From: Streptomyces sp. SJL17-4
GTDB taxonomy: Bacteria > Actinomycetota > Actinomycetes > Streptomycetales > Streptomycetaceae
Direction: 5' to 3'
DNA: 64,000 nucleotides
Assembly: GCF_036826855.1 (NCBI RefSeq)
Contig: NZ_CP104578.1
Span: 3,162,001 to 3,226,000 of the forward strand
This document shows positions 51,968 to 62,051 of this stretch, one piece after another. Within the stretch, counting starts at the first letter, position 1, and each line of letters begins with the position of its first letter. The notes beneath the pieces are model-generated. The model was not told the DNA's origin, searched no databases, and saw only the letters and a list, made by a program, of their open reading frames with translations. The position numbers and the translations under genes are program-made.

Positions 51968-53037
51968 TCCACCACGTCGCCGTCCTGCATGACGTACTCC
52001 TTGCCCTCCATGCGGGCCTTGCCCGCCGAGCGGGCGTCGGCGACCGAGCCGGTTTCCACGAGGTCGGCGAAGGAGATGACCTCGGCCTTGATGAAGCCCT
52101 TCTGGAAGTCGGTGTGGATGACACCGGCCGCCTCGGGGGCCGTCGCGCCCTGCTTGATCGTCCAGGCGCGGGATTCCTTCGGGCCGGCCGTCAGGTAGGT
52201 CTGGAGGCCCAGGGTCGCGAAGCCCACGCGGGCGAGGGTCGCCAGGCCCGGCTCCTCGGCGCCGACCGACTGGAGGAGCTCCATGGCGTCCTCCTCGTCC
52301 AGCTCCGCCAGGTCCTGCTCCAGCTTCGCGTTCAGGAAGATCGCCTCCGCCGGGGCGACCAGCGCGCTCTGCTCGGCCTTGAACGCGTCGTCCGTCAGCT
52401 CGTCCTCGTCCACGTTGAAGACGTAGAGGAACGGCTTGGTGGTGAGGAGGTGCAGGTCGTGGAGGAGCTCCGCCTTCTCCGAGCCCTGCACGATGCCCTG
52501 CGAGAAGAGGGTGTCGCCCTTCTCCAGGATCGCCTGGGCGGCCTCGACGGCCGCGACCTTCGGCGCCGTGTCCTTCTTGATCCGCATCTCCTTCTGGAGG
52601 CGCGGCAGGACCTTCTCGATCGTCTGGAGGTCCGCGAGGATCAGCTCCGTGTTGATCGTCTCGATGTCGTCCTTCGGCGAGACCTTGCCGTCGACGTGCA
52701 CGACGTTCTCGTCCTTGAAGGCGCGGATGACCTGGCAGATCGCATCCGACTCGCGGATGTTCGCCAGGAACTTGTTGCCGAGGCCCTCGCCCTCGCTCGC
52801 GCCGCGCACGATGCCCGCGATGTCGACGAAGTCGACCGTCGCCGGGAGGATCCGCTGCGAGGAGAAGATCTCCGCGAGCTTGGTCAGGCGGGCGTCGGGG
52901 ACACCGACGACTCCGACGTTGGGCTCGATCGTGGCGAACGGGTAGTTGGCCGCCAGCACGTCGTTCTTGGTCAGGGCGTTGAACAGGGTCGACTTGCCGA
53001 CATTCGGCAGACCGACGATTCCGATCGTGAGCGACAC
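51949..53037 (-). CDS. ychF: Redox-regulated ATPase/GTP-binding protein YchF (OBG family)
   Basis: 362 residues. Walker A is GLPNVGKSTLFNALTKND at about residues 9-26. The switch regions follow (NYPFATIEPNVGVV, VDFVDIAGIVRGASEGEG), then a helical domain, and the C-terminal TGS domain (LQTYLTAGPKESRAWTIKQG, DVVEFRFNV). YchF prefers ATP to GTP and binds ribosomes. Its intact 3' end coincides with the island attachment site. Confidence 0.97.
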   Translation of the reverse strand: MSLTIGIVGLPNVGKSTLFNALTKNDVLAANYPFATIEPNVGVVGVPDARLTKLAEIFSSQRILPATVDFVDIAGIVRGASEGEGLGNKFLANIRESDAICQVIRAFKDENVVHVDGKVSPKDDIETINTELILADLQTIEKVLPRLQKEMRIKKDTAPKVAAVEAAQAILEKGDTLFSQGIVQGSEKAELLHDLHLLTTKPFLYVFNVDEDELTDDAFKAEQSALVAPAEAIFLNAKLEQDLAELDEEDAMELLQSVGAEEPGLATLARVGFATLGLQTYLTAGPKESRAWTIKQGATAPEAAGVIHTDFQKGFIKAEVISFADLVETGSVADARSAGKARMEGKEYVMQDGDVVEFRFNV

Positions 53038-53198
53038 GGTGGCGACTTCCTGAAGTGTGGATGGTGGGCCGATCCCCCAGTTTACGGGCGGGCCGAACCG
53101 GCCAGTGACGCCGACCTTCGGTCGTTCTCGGGGGCAAGGTCACCCAAAGGGCGTGTCCCGGACCCGGTTCCCGCCCCTTCCCGACCTACGTTGGTGGA

Positions 53199-53942
53199 GT
53201 GGAGCAGCACAGGACAAGTCAGCCGCAAGGCCGCCGACGGCCGCAAACCCCCGTCACGCCGCCTGTCACCCCGCCCGCCGCGCTCGTGGAGGGCGCGGCC
53301 GTGTACCGCGTGACCGGCCGGACCCGGCGGGGCCCCGGCGGCCCCCGCGTCCAGCGCGCCGGAGCACCCGGAGCGGTGGCCGGGAAGCCGACGGGACGGC
53401 CCGTGCCGCCCGTCGTCCTCGCGCTGCGGCGCCTCCCCCAGCCCCGCCTCACCGGGCTCGGCGCCGGGCTCTTCGCCTCCGCCGTCATGCTGACGCTCGG
53501 CTTCCTCGACCTGCTGCTCCTCGACGGCTCCCCCGTCGTCTACGGACTGCTCTTCCTGCCGGTCAGCGCCCTGACCGCGCTCTGGGTCCGTACCGCCGAC
53601 CTCGTCACCGCCCCCATCGGCGTCCCCATCGCCTTCGCCGTCGGCGTCGTTCCCATCGCGGGCGGCACGGGCGGCTTCGGGGGCCAGGCCATGGCCGTCG
53701 TGACCGCCCTCGCCGTGCACGCCGGCTGGCTGTACGGCGGCACCCTCGTCGCCGGGCTCATCGCGAGCGTACGGAAGGTGCGGGAGATGGGGCGGCGCCA
53801 GCACCTCGTGCGGTCCGCCGCCGCTGCGGCTGCCGCGTCCGCCGGAGCCCCGTCCGCCGGAGCCGGGGCCGGGGAGGCGCCCGCGGCCGGTGGGAGGGGG
53901 GCCTCGTCGGGTCGTACCGCCCGCCGTCGCCCCGTCGCCTAG
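53199..53942 (+). CDS. DUF6542-type membrane protein
   Basis: 247 residues from a GTG. A basic, Pro-rich cytoplasmic head of about 80 residues leads to four membrane helices ([78 protein letters not shown]). The tail is Ala/Gly-rich and ends in Arg-Arg-Arg. It is conserved in Streptomyces next to ppgK and ychF; no function is known. Confidence 0.8.
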   Translation: MEQHRTSQPQGRRRPQTPVTPPVTPPAALVEGAAVYRVTGRTRRGPGGPRVQRAGAPGAVAGKPTGRPVPPVVLALRRLPQPRLTGLGAGLFASAVMLTLGFLDLLLLDGSPVVYGLLFLPVSALTALWVRTADLVTAPIGVPIAFAVGVVPIAGGTGGFGGQAMAVVTALAVHAGWLYGGTLVAGLIASVRKVREMGRRQHLVRSAAAAAAASAGAPSAGAGAGEAPAAGGRGASSGRTARRRPVA

Positions 53943-54013
53943 ATCTCCCCGATCTCCCCGATCCACCGGATCTCCCGGATCCCCCGGATCCACCGGATCC
54001 ACCGGATCTCGGA
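53940..54013. repeat. 9-bp tandem repeat beginning at a stop codon
   Basis: About eight to ten degenerate copies of GATCYMCCS, starting in the TAG stop of the DUF6542 gene (TAGATCTCCCC). The 9-bp unit would be translated as a Leu/Pro-Pro-Asp repeat if the stop were read through. It ends about 40 bp before the convergent ppgK stop. Confidence 0.85.
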
Positions 54014-54054
54014 GATCGCGTAGATCACCGGTGCCGCCCCGGCCGTAGAGCCTT

Positions 54055-54798
54055 CTACGACGCCCCCGCCGCCATCCCCGCCCCCACGATCCCCGCGTTG
54101 TTCTGGAGTTCCGCCGGGACGATCTCCGCCCTGATGCCCTCGATGAGCGGCAGGAACTTGTCCGCCTTGCGGCTCACGCCGCCGCCGATGATGAACAGCT
54201 CCGGCGAGAACAGCATCTCCACATGCGCGAGGTACTTCCGCACGCGGCGCGTCGCCCAGTGTTCCCAGGAGAGGCCCTCGTCCTCCTTGGCCTTCGTCGA
54301 CGCCCTGGTCTCCGCGTCGTGGCCCTTGAGCTCCAGGTGGCCCAGCTCCGTGTTCGGGACGAGGCGGCCGTCGACGAAGAGGGCCGAGCCGATGCCCGTG
54401 CCGAAGGTCAGCATGATCACGGTGCCCTTGCGGCCCCGGCCCGCGCCGAAGGTCATCTCCGCGACTCCGGCCGCGTCCGCGTCGTTCAGGACGGTCACCG
54501 GGAGGCCGCCCAGGCGCTCGCTCAGCAGGGTGCCCGCGTCCACGCCGATCCATGACGTGTCGACGTTCGCCGCCGTACGGATGGTCGAGCCGGTCACCAC
54601 CCCCGGGAAGGTCACCCCCACCGGTCCCGTCCAGCCGAAGTGCTCCACGACCTCCACGACGCAGCCTGCCACACCGTCGGGTGTGGCGGGCTGCGGGGTC
54701 AGTACCTTGTGGCGCTCCTCGGTGAGCGCTCCGCGCTCCAGGTCCACAGGGGCGCCCTTGATGCCCGAGCCGCCGATGTCCACTCCGAAGACGTTCAT
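54055..54798 (-). CDS. ppgK: Polyphosphate glucokinase
   Basis: 247 residues from MNVFGVDIGGSGIKGAPVDL (start at 54798). ROK-type sugar kinase: the phosphate loop is DIGGSGIKG, and TVIMLTFGTGIGSALFVDGR and ELGHLELKGHDAET form the catalytic and glucose-binding region. It phosphorylates glucose with polyphosphate or ATP in the cytoplasm. It converges with the DUF6542 gene. Confidence 0.95.
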   Translation of the reverse strand: MNVFGVDIGGSGIKGAPVDLERGALTEERHKVLTPQPATPDGVAGCVVEVVEHFGWTGPVGVTFPGVVTGSTIRTAANVDTSWIGVDAGTLLSERLGGLPVTVLNDADAAGVAEMTFGAGRGRKGTVIMLTFGTGIGSALFVDGRLVPNTELGHLELKGHDAETRASTKAKEDEGLSWEHWATRRVRKYLAHVEMLFSPELFIIGGGVSRKADKFLPLIEGIRAEIVPAELQNNAGIVGAGMAAGAS

Positions 54799-54828
54799 GG
54801 AACCCACGGTAAGGGCTGTGGCGCCGAG

Positions 54829-55881
54829 TTACTCCTTGACGGACGGGGCGGACGGGGCGGGCGCGCCCGCGCCCAGCTTCTCCGCCACGGCCCGCAGGTC
54901 CTTGTTGCGGAGCTCCTTGGGCAGCGAGAAGGTGAGGGACTCGTCGGCCGTCTTGACGATCTCCACGTCCGCGTAGCCGCGCTCGGAGAGCCACTCCAGG
55001 ACCTCCTGCACGAGGACGTCCGGGACGGAGGCGCCGGAGGAGAGGCCGACGCTGGAGACGCCCTCCAGCCAGGCCTCGTCGATCTCGCTCGCGAAGTCGA
55101 CCAGGTACGCGGCGGGGACGCCGGCCTGCTTGGCGACCTCGACCATGCGGATCGAGTTCGAGGAGTTCTTCGAGCCGACGACGATCACGAGCTCGGCCTG
55201 GCCGGCCAGCTCCTTGATCGCGATCTGGCGGTTCTGCGTGGCGTAGCAGATGTCGTCGGACGGCGGGGAGATCAGCTGCGGGAACTTCTCCTTCAGCGCG
55301 TCGACCGTCTCCATCGTCTCGTCGACCGAGAGCGTGGTCTGGGAGAGCCAGACGACCCGGGACGGGTCGCGGACCTCGATCTTGGCGACGTCGCCGGGGC
55401 CGTCGACCAGCTGGATGTGGTCGGGGGCCTCGCCGGACGTACCGATGACCTCCTCGTGGCCCTCGTGGCCGATGAGGAGGATGTCGAAGTCCTCGTTGGC
55501 GAAGCGGACGGCTTCCTTGTGGACCTTGGTGACCAGCGGGCAGGTGGCGTCGATGGTCGCGAGCCGGCCCTCGCGGGCCTCCTCGTGGACGGTCGGGGCG
55601 ACGCCGTGCGCGGAGAACATCACGATGTTGCCCGGCGGCACCTCGGTCGCCTGGTCGACGAAGATGGCGCCCTTCCGCTCCAGGGTCTGGACGACGTACT
55701 TGTTGTGGACGATCTCGTGCCGGACGTAGATCGGGGCCCCGTACTGCTCCAGGGCCTTCTCCACCGCGATCACGGCACGGTCCACGCCCGCGCAGTAGCC
55801 GCGGGGGGCGGCGAGCAGGACACGCTTCGGGCGGTTCGTCGCGGAGGCGGAATCGGGCGTCGACGCGGGCGTTGCAGTCAT
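54829..55881 (-). CDS. ispH: 4-hydroxy-3-methylbut-2-enyl diphosphate reductase
   Basis: 350 residues from [20 protein letters not shown] (ATG at 55881; the longer frame upstream is an antisense shadow of the permease). Last enzyme of the MEP isoprenoid pathway; it makes IPP and DMAPP with a [4Fe-4S] cluster. The three conserved Cys are in [21 protein letters not shown] and [28 protein letters not shown] and [20 protein letters not shown] are also typical. It lies 21 bp from the ppgK stop, on the same strand. Confidence 0.97.
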   Translation of the reverse strand: MTATPASTPDSASATNRPKRVLLAAPRGYCAGVDRAVIAVEKALEQYGAPIYVRHEIVHNKYVVQTLERKGAIFVDQATEVPPGNIVMFSAHGVAPTVHEEAREGRLATIDATCPLVTKVHKEAVRFANEDFDILLIGHEGHEEVIGTSGEAPDHIQLVDGPGDVAKIEVRDPSRVVWLSQTTLSVDETMETVDALKEKFPQLISPPSDDICYATQNRQIAIKELAGQAELVIVVGSKNSSNSIRMVEVAKQAGVPAAYLVDFASEIDEAWLEGVSSVGLSSGASVPDVLVQEVLEWLSERGYADVEIVKTADESLTFSLPKELRNKDLRAVAEKLGAGAPAPSAPSVKE

Positions 55882-55944
55882 GCGTCCCATCGTAAGGCCG
55901 CGTCGGTGAGCGGTTTGATCGGCGCCGTGGCCGAAACTGTGGCC

Positions 55945-57315
55945 ATGGCCGAGGAATCTCAGGTGGCGGCGCGCGGGAAAGACGCGGAACATACGGGACT
56001 TCGACGGAACCTCGGGTTCCGGGACCTGGTCGTCTACGGGCTCCTCTTCATCGCTCCCATGGCGCCCGTCGGTGTCTTCGGCACGCTCGACGCGAAGTCC
56101 GGCGGCGCGGTCGCACTCGTGTACGTCGTGGCCACGGTGGCCATGGCGTTCACGGCCTTCAGCTACGCGCAGATGGTCCGGGTCGCCCCGCAGGCCGGCT
56201 CCGTCTTCACGTACGCGCGCAAGGGCCTCGGCGAAGGGCCGGGATTCATCGCCGGCTGGATGGCGATGCTCGACTACCTGCTGATCCCGGCGGTCGCCTA
56301 TCTCTTCGCGGGCATCGCGATGGAGGCGCTGGTCCCGGAGGTCGACCGGTGGGTGTGGACCGGGATCGCCGTCGTCGTCACGACCCTGCTCAACCTCTGG
56401 GGCGTACGGGCGGCCGCCCGGGTCGGCTTCGCGGTGCTCGCGATGGAGATCGTCGTCCTGCTCGTCTTCGTCGTCGCCGCGATCGTGGTGCTCGCGCAGG
56501 ACGGGGCGCGGCGCGACTGGTGGTCGCCGCTCGCCGGTGACGCCTCGTTCTCGCCGGCCGCCGTCATCGGCGCGGTGTCCGTGGCCGTCCTGTCCTACCT
56601 GGGCTTCGACGCGATCGCCTCCTTCGCGGAGGAGGTCACGGGCGGCTCGGCGAAGGTGGCCCGCGCGGTGCTGTTCTGCCTGGCCCTCGCGGGTGTCCTG
56701 TTCATCGCGCAGACCTGGCTGGTCGCGCTGCTCGAACCGGTCTCGTCGGCCGAGCTCGCCGCCGATCCGGGAAAGCAGGGGTCGGCCTTCTACGACGCCG
56801 TCGAGAGCGCGGTCGGCGGCTGGCTGCACGACCTCGTGGCCGTCTCGAAGGCGATCGGCGCGGCCTTCGCGGCGCTCGCGGGGCAGGCGGCCGGTGGCCG
56901 TCTCCTCTTCGCGATGGGCCGCGACCGGCGCCTGCCGCACGTGCTCGCCCGGACGGACGGGGGCGTGCCGCGGGTGGCGCTCCTGGTGTCGGCGACGGTG
57001 ACGATGATCGCGGCGGTGTGGGCGGCCCGGCGGGACGACGGCCTCGACCACCTGGTGTCGGTCGTGGACGTGGGCGCGCTGACGGCCTTCGTCCTGCTGC
57101 ACGCGAGCGTGGTGGGCTGGTTCGCGGTACGGCGGGCGGAGGGCCCGCCGCACTGGCTGAAGCACATCGTCCTCCCGGTGGTGGGCGCGGCGATCCTGAT
57201 CGCGGTCATCGTGGAGGCCTCGGTGTCGGCGCAGGTGGTGGGCGTGGTGTGGCTGGGCGTGGGCCTGATCGTCCTGGCCGTACAGGGAGCGACGAGAACC
57301 CCGGCGCGCGACTGA
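55945..57315 (+). CDS. APC-superfamily amino acid permease
   Basis: 456 residues from [20 protein letters not shown]; a GTG 18 bp upstream is an alternative. About 12 membrane helices with APC family signatures: [20 protein letters not shown] opens helix 1 and its unwound region, [20 protein letters not shown] is the helix 2-3 consensus, and [20 protein letters not shown] marks helix 6. Expected to import an amino acid or amine. It diverges from ispH across 63 bp. Confidence 0.92.
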   Translation: MAEESQVAARGKDAEHTGLRRNLGFRDLVVYGLLFIAPMAPVGVFGTLDAKSGGAVALVYVVATVAMAFTAFSYAQMVRVAPQAGSVFTYARKGLGEGPGFIAGWMAMLDYLLIPAVAYLFAGIAMEALVPEVDRWVWTGIAVVVTTLLNLWGVRAAARVGFAVLAMEIVVLLVFVVAAIVVLAQDGARRDWWSPLAGDASFSPAAVIGAVSVAVLSYLGFDAIASFAEEVTGGSAKVARAVLFCLALAGVLFIAQTWLVALLEPVSSAELAADPGKQGSAFYDAVESAVGGWLHDLVAVSKAIGAAFAALAGQAAGGRLLFAMGRDRRLPHVLARTDGGVPRVALLVSATVTMIAAVWAARRDDGLDHLVSVVDVGALTAFVLLHASVVGWFAVRRAEGPPHWLKHIVLPVVGAAILIAVIVEASVSAQVVGVVWLGVGLIVLAVQGATRTPARD

Positions 57316-57322
57316 GCCGCGC

Positions 57323-57402
57323 CGAGCCGCCGAGCCGCCGAGCCGCCGAGCCGCCGAGCCGCCGAGCCGCCGAGCCGCCGAGCCGCCGAGCCGCCGAGCC
57401 GC
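57323..57402. repeat. 8-bp tandem repeat after a stop codon
   Basis: About nine copies of GCCGAGCC following the TGA of the APC permease gene (57313-57315), whose text TGAGCCGCGCCGAGCC already contains a degenerate unit. The 8-bp period is not a multiple of three. Confidence 0.9.
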
Positions 57403-57731
57403 CCGGAACTTCGCGCGCGGCGTCTGGTTACGGGCCGCGGGGCGGGCCGCGTCGGGCTTGGGCTACCAGGCCGAGGCCGGGTGCGGGACGGGTTTGGGCG
57501 CGCGAGCGTGCCCGCGGCCCCTGGGGCCCCGGGTACACGCGCAGCCCGTGCCGGAACCCGGTACTCGGGACGAGGGGGCAGGCGTACGCGGCCGGGGCCG
57601 AAGCCAGGCCTCGGGGCAGAGGCGTACGGGACCGGGCGAGGCGTACGGGGCCGGGGCCTGGCCGCAGGGCCGGGGGCCGGGGCACACGGCCGGGGCGACC
57701 GGTCCTCGGCGCGGGGCACGCGCGCGTGCCC
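57403..57731. other. GC-rich spacer without a gene
   Basis: About 330 bases of very GC-rich, low-complexity sequence rich in GGCCGGGGCC and AGGCGTACG words. Reading frames are open on several strands at once but show no protein-like pattern. It holds the promoter region of xseA at its right end. Confidence 0.55.
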
Positions 57732-57760
57732 CTGACGTTGTCGTACCGCGCGGTTACGCT
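57732..57760 (+). promoter_or_regulatory. Promoter of xseA, probably leaderless
   Basis: CTGACG (57732-57737) and TACGCT (57755-57760) are separated by 17 bp and fit -35/-10 boxes. The -10 ends six bases before the xseA ATG, and no Shine-Dalgarno sequence precedes that ATG. Confidence 0.55.
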
Positions 57761-57766
57761 CGGTCC

Positions 57767-58984
57767 ATGGCTCTGACTACGTCCGCCGAAGCACCGCTTC
57801 CCGTCGGTGAGGTCTCCCGCCTGATCGGGGGTTGGATCGACCGGCTCGGGGCGATCTGGGTCGAGGGGCAGATCACGCAGCTGTCCCGGCGCCCCGGCGC
57901 CGGGGTCGTGTTCCTGACGCTGCGGGACCCCTCGTACGACATCTCCATCGGCGTCACCTGCTACCGCCAGGTCTTCGACGCCGTCGCGGACGTCGTGTCG
58001 GAGGGCGCCCGGGTCGTCGTGCGCGCCAAGCCCGAGTGGTACGCGCCGCGCGGCCAGCTGTCCCTGCGGGCGGTGGAGATCAAGCCGGTCGGGATCGGCG
58101 AGCTGCTCGCCCGCCTTGAGCAGCTGAAGCGGAGCCTGGCCTCCGAGGGACTCTTCGCGCTCGACCGGAAGAAGCCGCTGCCGTTCCTGCCGCACCGCAT
58201 CGGGCTCGTCTGCGGCCGCGCCTCCGCGGCGGAGCGGGACGTCCTGGAGAACGCGCGCCGGCGCTGGCCCGCCGTCGCCTTCGAGGTGCGGAACGTCGCG
58301 GTGCAGGGCGTGAAGGCCGTCCCGCAGGTCGTCCAGGCGGTCAAGGAGCTCGACGCCCACGAGGACGTCGACGTGATCATCGTCGCCCGGGGCGGCGGCA
58401 GCGTCGAGGACCTGCTGCCGTTCTCGGACGAGCAGCTCGTCCGGGCCGTCGCCGACTGCCGTACGCCGGTGGTCTCGGCCATCGGGCACGAACCCGACTC
58501 GCCGCTCCTCGACCTGGTGGCCGACCTGCGCGCCTCGACGCCGACGGACGCGGCCAAGAAGGTCGTCCCGGACGTCGGTGAGGAGCTGGACCGGGTGCGC
58601 GGGCTGCGGGACCGCGCCCTGCGGACCGTACGCGGCCTGCTCGACCGGGAGGAGCGCGGCCTCGCGCACACGCTCGCCCGGCCCGTCATGGAGCATCCGC
58701 AGCGCATGGTCGAGGTCCGCGAGGACGAGCTCGTCGCACTGCTCGCCCGCAGCCGTCGGGTCCTCGGGCACCTCCTGGACCGGGCGGACTCCGAGCTGTC
58801 GCACACCCGGGCGCGGGTCCGGGCGCTGTCGCCCGCCGCGACGATGGAGCGGGGGTACGCGGTGCTCCAGCGGGCCGACGGCTCGGTGGTCCGCTCCCCC
58901 GAGGAGGTCGCGGCGGGCGAGGAGCTGCGTGCCCGGGTCGCGGAGGGCGAGTTCGCGGTACGGCGCGTGGCCGACCCGGCCTGA
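57767..58984 (+). CDS. xseA: Exodeoxyribonuclease VII large subunit
   Basis: 405 residues from [20 protein letters not shown]. The N-terminal OB fold ([40 protein letters not shown]) precedes the catalytic domain ([60 protein letters not shown]). A long helical region follows, then the tail [20 protein letters not shown]. It degrades single-stranded DNA with the small subunit, whose gene follows. Confidence 0.96.
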   Translation: MALTTSAEAPLPVGEVSRLIGGWIDRLGAIWVEGQITQLSRRPGAGVVFLTLRDPSYDISIGVTCYRQVFDAVADVVSEGARVVVRAKPEWYAPRGQLSLRAVEIKPVGIGELLARLEQLKRSLASEGLFALDRKKPLPFLPHRIGLVCGRASAAERDVLENARRRWPAVAFEVRNVAVQGVKAVPQVVQAVKELDAHEDVDVIIVARGGGSVEDLLPFSDEQLVRAVADCRTPVVSAIGHEPDSPLLDLVADLRASTPTDAAKKVVPDVGEELDRVRGLRDRALRTVRGLLDREERGLAHTLARPVMEHPQRMVEVREDELVALLARSRRVLGHLLDRADSELSHTRARVRALSPAATMERGYAVLQRADGSVVRSPEEVAAGEELRARVAEGEFAVRRVADPA

Positions 58985-59035
58985 GCGGGACCACGCAAGA
59001 CGCATAAGAACCGGTTACGGAGGGTGGAGCAGCAC

Positions 59036-59299
59036 ATGGCAGCGGGAACGGGTACGGACGAGGCGGCGCTCGGGTACGAGCAGGCGCGGGACGAGCTGAT
59101 CGAGGTCGTTCGGCGGCTCGAAGCGGGCGGAACGTCCCTGGAGGAGTCCCTCGCGCTCTGGGAGCGCGGCGAGGAGCTGGCGAAGGTCTGCCGGCGCCGC
59201 CTCGAAGGGGCGCGGGCCCGACTGGACGCCTCGCTCGCCGCCGAGCGTGCGGCGGAGGAGGCGGAGGGCGCCTCGGGCGGCGACGACGGGGACGCCTAG
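59036..59299 (+). CDS. xseB: Exodeoxyribonuclease VII small subunit
   Basis: 87 residues. LGYEQARDELIEVVRRLEAG, GTSLEESLALWERGEELAK and CRRRLEGARARLD form the XseB helical hairpin. GGAG lies seven bases before the ATG at 59036, so the frame opening at 59024 is not used. It is co-directional with xseA, 51 bp away. The tail is acidic and disordered. Confidence 0.95.
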   Translation: MAAGTGTDEAALGYEQARDELIEVVRRLEAGGTSLEESLALWERGEELAKVCRRRLEGARARLDASLAAERAAEEAEGASGGDDGDA

Positions 59300-59537
59300 C
59301 CCCCGCGCGGTCCGCACGGGCCGCACGGGCCGCCGGTCCGCACGGGCCGCCGGTCCGCCACGGGCCGCCCGCGCCGCCGCCGTGCGGCGACTCATCGGGG
59401 CGGCGTAGACTGGCGAGTGAAGCGGATCACTATCCGGATGGATTGGTTGAACTTTCACCAATCCTCGGCGTACTGTCGAGGACATCGCTTGAACCCCGTA
59501 CGAGCGAACCCCCTTTGCAGTCCGGAAGGTACGCAGC

Positions 59538-60128
59538 ATGTCTCTCGCCCTTGACGCCGCCGCTCAGGATCTCCTTTTCCGTGAGGCCCGCACCGCCAAC
59601 ACGTTCACCGACGAGCCGGTGACCGACGAGCAGGTCCAGGCGATCTACGACCTGGTGAAGTACGGCCCGACCGCCTTCAACCAGACCCCGCTGCGCATCA
59701 CCCTGGTCCGCTCCCCCGAGGCCCGCGAGCGCCTGGTCAAGCACATGGCCGAGGGCAACCAGCCCAAGACCGCCGCCGCCCCGCTCGTCGCGATCCTCTC
59801 GGCCGACAACGAGTTCCACGAGGAGCTCCCGGCCCTGCTTCCGCACTTCCCGCAGGCCAAGGACATGTTCTTCGCCGAGCGTCCGGTCCGCGAGCAGTCC
59901 GCCGTCCTGAACGCCGCCCTCCAGGCCGCGTACTTCATCGTGGGCGTCCGCGCCGCCGGCCTGGCCGCCGGCCCGATGACCGGCCTGGACTTCGCCGGCG
60001 TCCAGAAGGAGTTCCTGGACGCCGACCACACCCCGCTGATGGTCATCAACATCGGCAAGCCGGGCGAGGACGCCTGGTTCCCGCGCTCCCCGCGCCTCTC
60101 CTTCGACGAGGTCGTCACCACCGTCTGA
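59538..60128 (+). CDS. Nitroreductase family protein (malonic semialdehyde reductase, RutE-like)
   Basis: 196 residues. FMN-dependent nitroreductase fold: FREARTANTFTDEPVTDEQV, the FMN-binding YGPTAFNQTPLRITLVRS, and ALQAAYFIVGVRAAGLAAGP. The length and KFGP-like motif fit the RutE/HadB group, which reduces malonic semialdehyde to 3-hydroxypropionate. A strong terminator follows. Exact substrate not proven by sequence. Confidence 0.9.
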   Translation: MSLALDAAAQDLLFREARTANTFTDEPVTDEQVQAIYDLVKYGPTAFNQTPLRITLVRSPEARERLVKHMAEGNQPKTAAAPLVAILSADNEFHEELPALLPHFPQAKDMFFAERPVREQSAVLNAALQAAYFIVGVRAAGLAAGPMTGLDFAGVQKEFLDADHTPLMVINIGKPGEDAWFPRSPRLSFDEVVTTV

Positions 60129-60148
60129 GTCCGCTGACGCGACAATGA

Positions 60149-60193
60149 CGCGAAGAAGGCCCCGCACTCCATGAGTGCGGGGCCTTCTTCGCG
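60149..60193. terminator. Bidirectional terminator after the nitroreductase gene
   Basis: A perfect 20-bp stem CGCGAAGAAGGCCCCGCACT with its complement and a CCATG loop. It lies between the convergent nitroreductase and DUF4245 genes. Confidence 0.92.
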
Positions 60194-60220
60194 TTCTCCG
60201 CGGTTTCGCGTTCCCCACGG

Positions 60221-60266
60221 CTCGGACTCCGCGACTCGGACTCCGCGGTTCGGACTCCGCGGCTCA
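60221..60266. repeat. 14-bp tandem repeat reaching a stop codon
   Basis: Units CTCGGACTCCGCGA (60221), CTCGGACTCCGCGG (60235) and TTCGGACTCCGCGG (60249), then CTCAGACC, which contains the TCA complement of the DUF4245 stop (60264-60266). It fills the space between that stop and the shared terminator. Confidence 0.88.
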
Positions 60267-60797
60267 GACCTTCTTCGACTGGAGCGAGCCCACCATCTCG
60301 GTGAGCCGCTCGAACGACGCCGTGCCGGTCACCACCGTCGTCGCCCCGCCGTCCACCCGGACGAGCGCGTCGTACTTCGGGCCCTCCCAGCGCTGCCAGA
60401 CCTGGCCCGCCACCGTCTCGGTCCTCCCGGTGTTCTTCGCCCGCTGGGTGACGTCCGGCACGAAGGTCTTCGGCGCCGCCGTCGACTGGTGGATCGCCAC
60501 GTACTGGGTGTCCGGCGAGAGGAAACCGAGCTGCCAGGCGTTGGAGTTCTCGCGCTTGTACGAGACGACCGTCGCCTTCCACCCCTCGCCGAGGCCCTCG
60601 GGGGCAAGCACCGGATACGGTGCCGCCCGCTGAGCCGTCAGGAGCTCGACCCGGTAGTCCTTCGCCTTGACCGGTTCGGCGCTCTCATCATGCGGAATGA
60701 AGAGATACATCACTCCCGCGGCGACCAAGATCACCGCGAGCGACTGGAACATTCCGCGTACCGTCTGCCTGCCTCGCATACCTGCCACGCGCACCAT
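60264..60797 (-). CDS. DUF4245 membrane-anchored protein
   Basis: 177 residues; starts at 60797, 60788 or 60779 are all open. One N-terminal membrane helix ([20 protein letters not shown]) anchors an extracytoplasmic domain with the DUF4245 pattern: [38 protein letters not shown] and [19 protein letters not shown]. Conserved next to glpX in Streptomyces. No function is assigned. It diverges from glpX across about 117 bp. Confidence 0.88.
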   Translation of the reverse strand: MVRVAGMRGRQTVRGMFQSLAVILVAAGVMYLFIPHDESAEPVKAKDYRVELLTAQRAAPYPVLAPEGLGEGWKATVVSYKRENSNAWQLGFLSPDTQYVAIHQSTAAPKTFVPDVTQRAKNTGRTETVAGQVWQRWEGPKYDALVRVDGGATTVVTGTASFERLTEMVGSLQSKKV

Positions 60798-60914
60798 GGT
60801 CGCATCAAGGGTCCGTGCTCATACGTGGGCCCCTCTGCTCATTTTGTCGACGTACCGATAGAGTCGCAGCACCCTCCCTTAACCGGCCGTCGCCGTACAG
60901 AAAGGTGCGTTCCG

Positions 60915-61949
60915 ATGACCGAGCAGCAGAATCTGCCGCCCGAGCTCGTGGTCTCCCCCGAGGCTCCCGACCGCAACCTCGCCCTTGAGCTGGTCCGCGT
61001 CACCGAGGCCGCCGCCATGGCCGCCGGCCGCTGGGTCGGCCGCGGCGACAAGATCGGCGCGGACGGCGCGGCGGTCAACGCCATGCGCACCCTGATCTCC
61101 ACCGTCTCGATGAACGGCGTGGTCGTCATCGGCGAGGGCGAGAAGGACGAAGCGCCCATGCTCTTCAACGGCGAGCGGGTCGGCGACGGCACCGGCGCCG
61201 AGGTCGACATCGCCGTCGACCCGATCGACGGCACCACGCTGAACGCCAAGGGCATGCCCAACGCGATCGCCGTCCTCGCCGCCGCCGACCGCGGCACCAT
61301 GTTCGACCCCTCCGCGGTCTTCTACATGGACAAGCTGGTCACCGGCCCCGAGGCCGCCGACTTCGTCGACATCAACGCCCCCGTCTCGGTCAACATCCGC
61401 CGGGTCGCCAAGGCGAAGAACTCCTCGCCCGAGGACATCACGGTCGTCATCCTGGACCGCCCCCGTCACGAGGGCATCGTCAAGGAGATCCGCGAGACCG
61501 GCGCCCGCATCAAGTTCATCTCGGACGGCGACGTCGCCGGTTCGATCATGGCCGTCCGCGAGGGCACCGGCGTCGACATGCTCATGGGCGTCGGCGGCAC
61601 CCCCGAGGGCATCATCTCCGCCTGCGCCATCAAGTGCCTCGGCGGTGTGATCCAGGGCAAGCTGTGGCCGAAGGACGAGGCCGAGCGCCAGAAGGCCCTC
61701 GACGCCGGCCACGACCTGGACCGGGTGCTCTCCACGAACGACCTGGTCGGCGGCGACAACGTGTTCTTCGTCGCGACCGGCATCACCGACGGCGAACTGC
61801 TCCGCGGGGTGCGGTACCGCGCCGAGACCGCGACCACGCAGTCGCTCGTCATGCGTTCGAAGTCCGGCACGATCCGCCAGATCGACTCCACGCACCGGCT
61901 CTCGAAGCTGCGCGCGTACAGCAAGATCGACTTCGACCGCGCGAAGTGA
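60915..61949 (+). CDS. glpX: Class II fructose-1,6-bisphosphatase
   Basis: 344 residues from [27 protein letters not shown] precedes the start. GlpX motifs: [40 protein letters not shown] (metal and phosphate binding), and [20 protein letters not shown]. It dephosphorylates fructose-1,6-bisphosphate in gluconeogenesis. Streptomyces lacks the class I enzyme in most cases, so this is likely the main one. Confidence 0.96.
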   Translation: MTEQQNLPPELVVSPEAPDRNLALELVRVTEAAAMAAGRWVGRGDKIGADGAAVNAMRTLISTVSMNGVVVIGEGEKDEAPMLFNGERVGDGTGAEVDIAVDPIDGTTLNAKGMPNAIAVLAAADRGTMFDPSAVFYMDKLVTGPEAADFVDINAPVSVNIRRVAKAKNSSPEDITVVILDRPRHEGIVKEIRETGARIKFISDGDVAGSIMAVREGTGVDMLMGVGGTPEGIISACAIKCLGGVIQGKLWPKDEAERQKALDAGHDLDRVLSTNDLVGGDNVFFVATGITDGELLRGVRYRAETATTQSLVMRSKSGTIRQIDSTHRLSKLRAYSKIDFDRAK

Positions 61950-62020
61950 TCCACGCGAAGTGATCCGCGCGAAGTAGTCCGCGCGAAGTGGTCCGCGCGA
62001 AGTGGTCCGCGCGGTCGTCC
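61939..62020. repeat. 14-bp tandem repeat starting in the glpX stop
   Basis: Five copies of a unit like GCGCGAAGTGATCC at 61939, 61953, 61967, 61981 and 61995, then a degenerate copy. The first holds the last codons and TGA of glpX (CGCGCGAAGTGA). It ends about 30 bp before a terminator hairpin. Confidence 0.92.
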
Positions 62021-62051
62021 ACGCGGAAGCCGTCCGTCGGACGGCACGAAG

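Noticed and set aside
57403-57731. Open frames in the GC-rich spacer before xseA
   Set aside because: They are low-complexity (GGCCGGGGCC words), open on both strands at once and without start signals.
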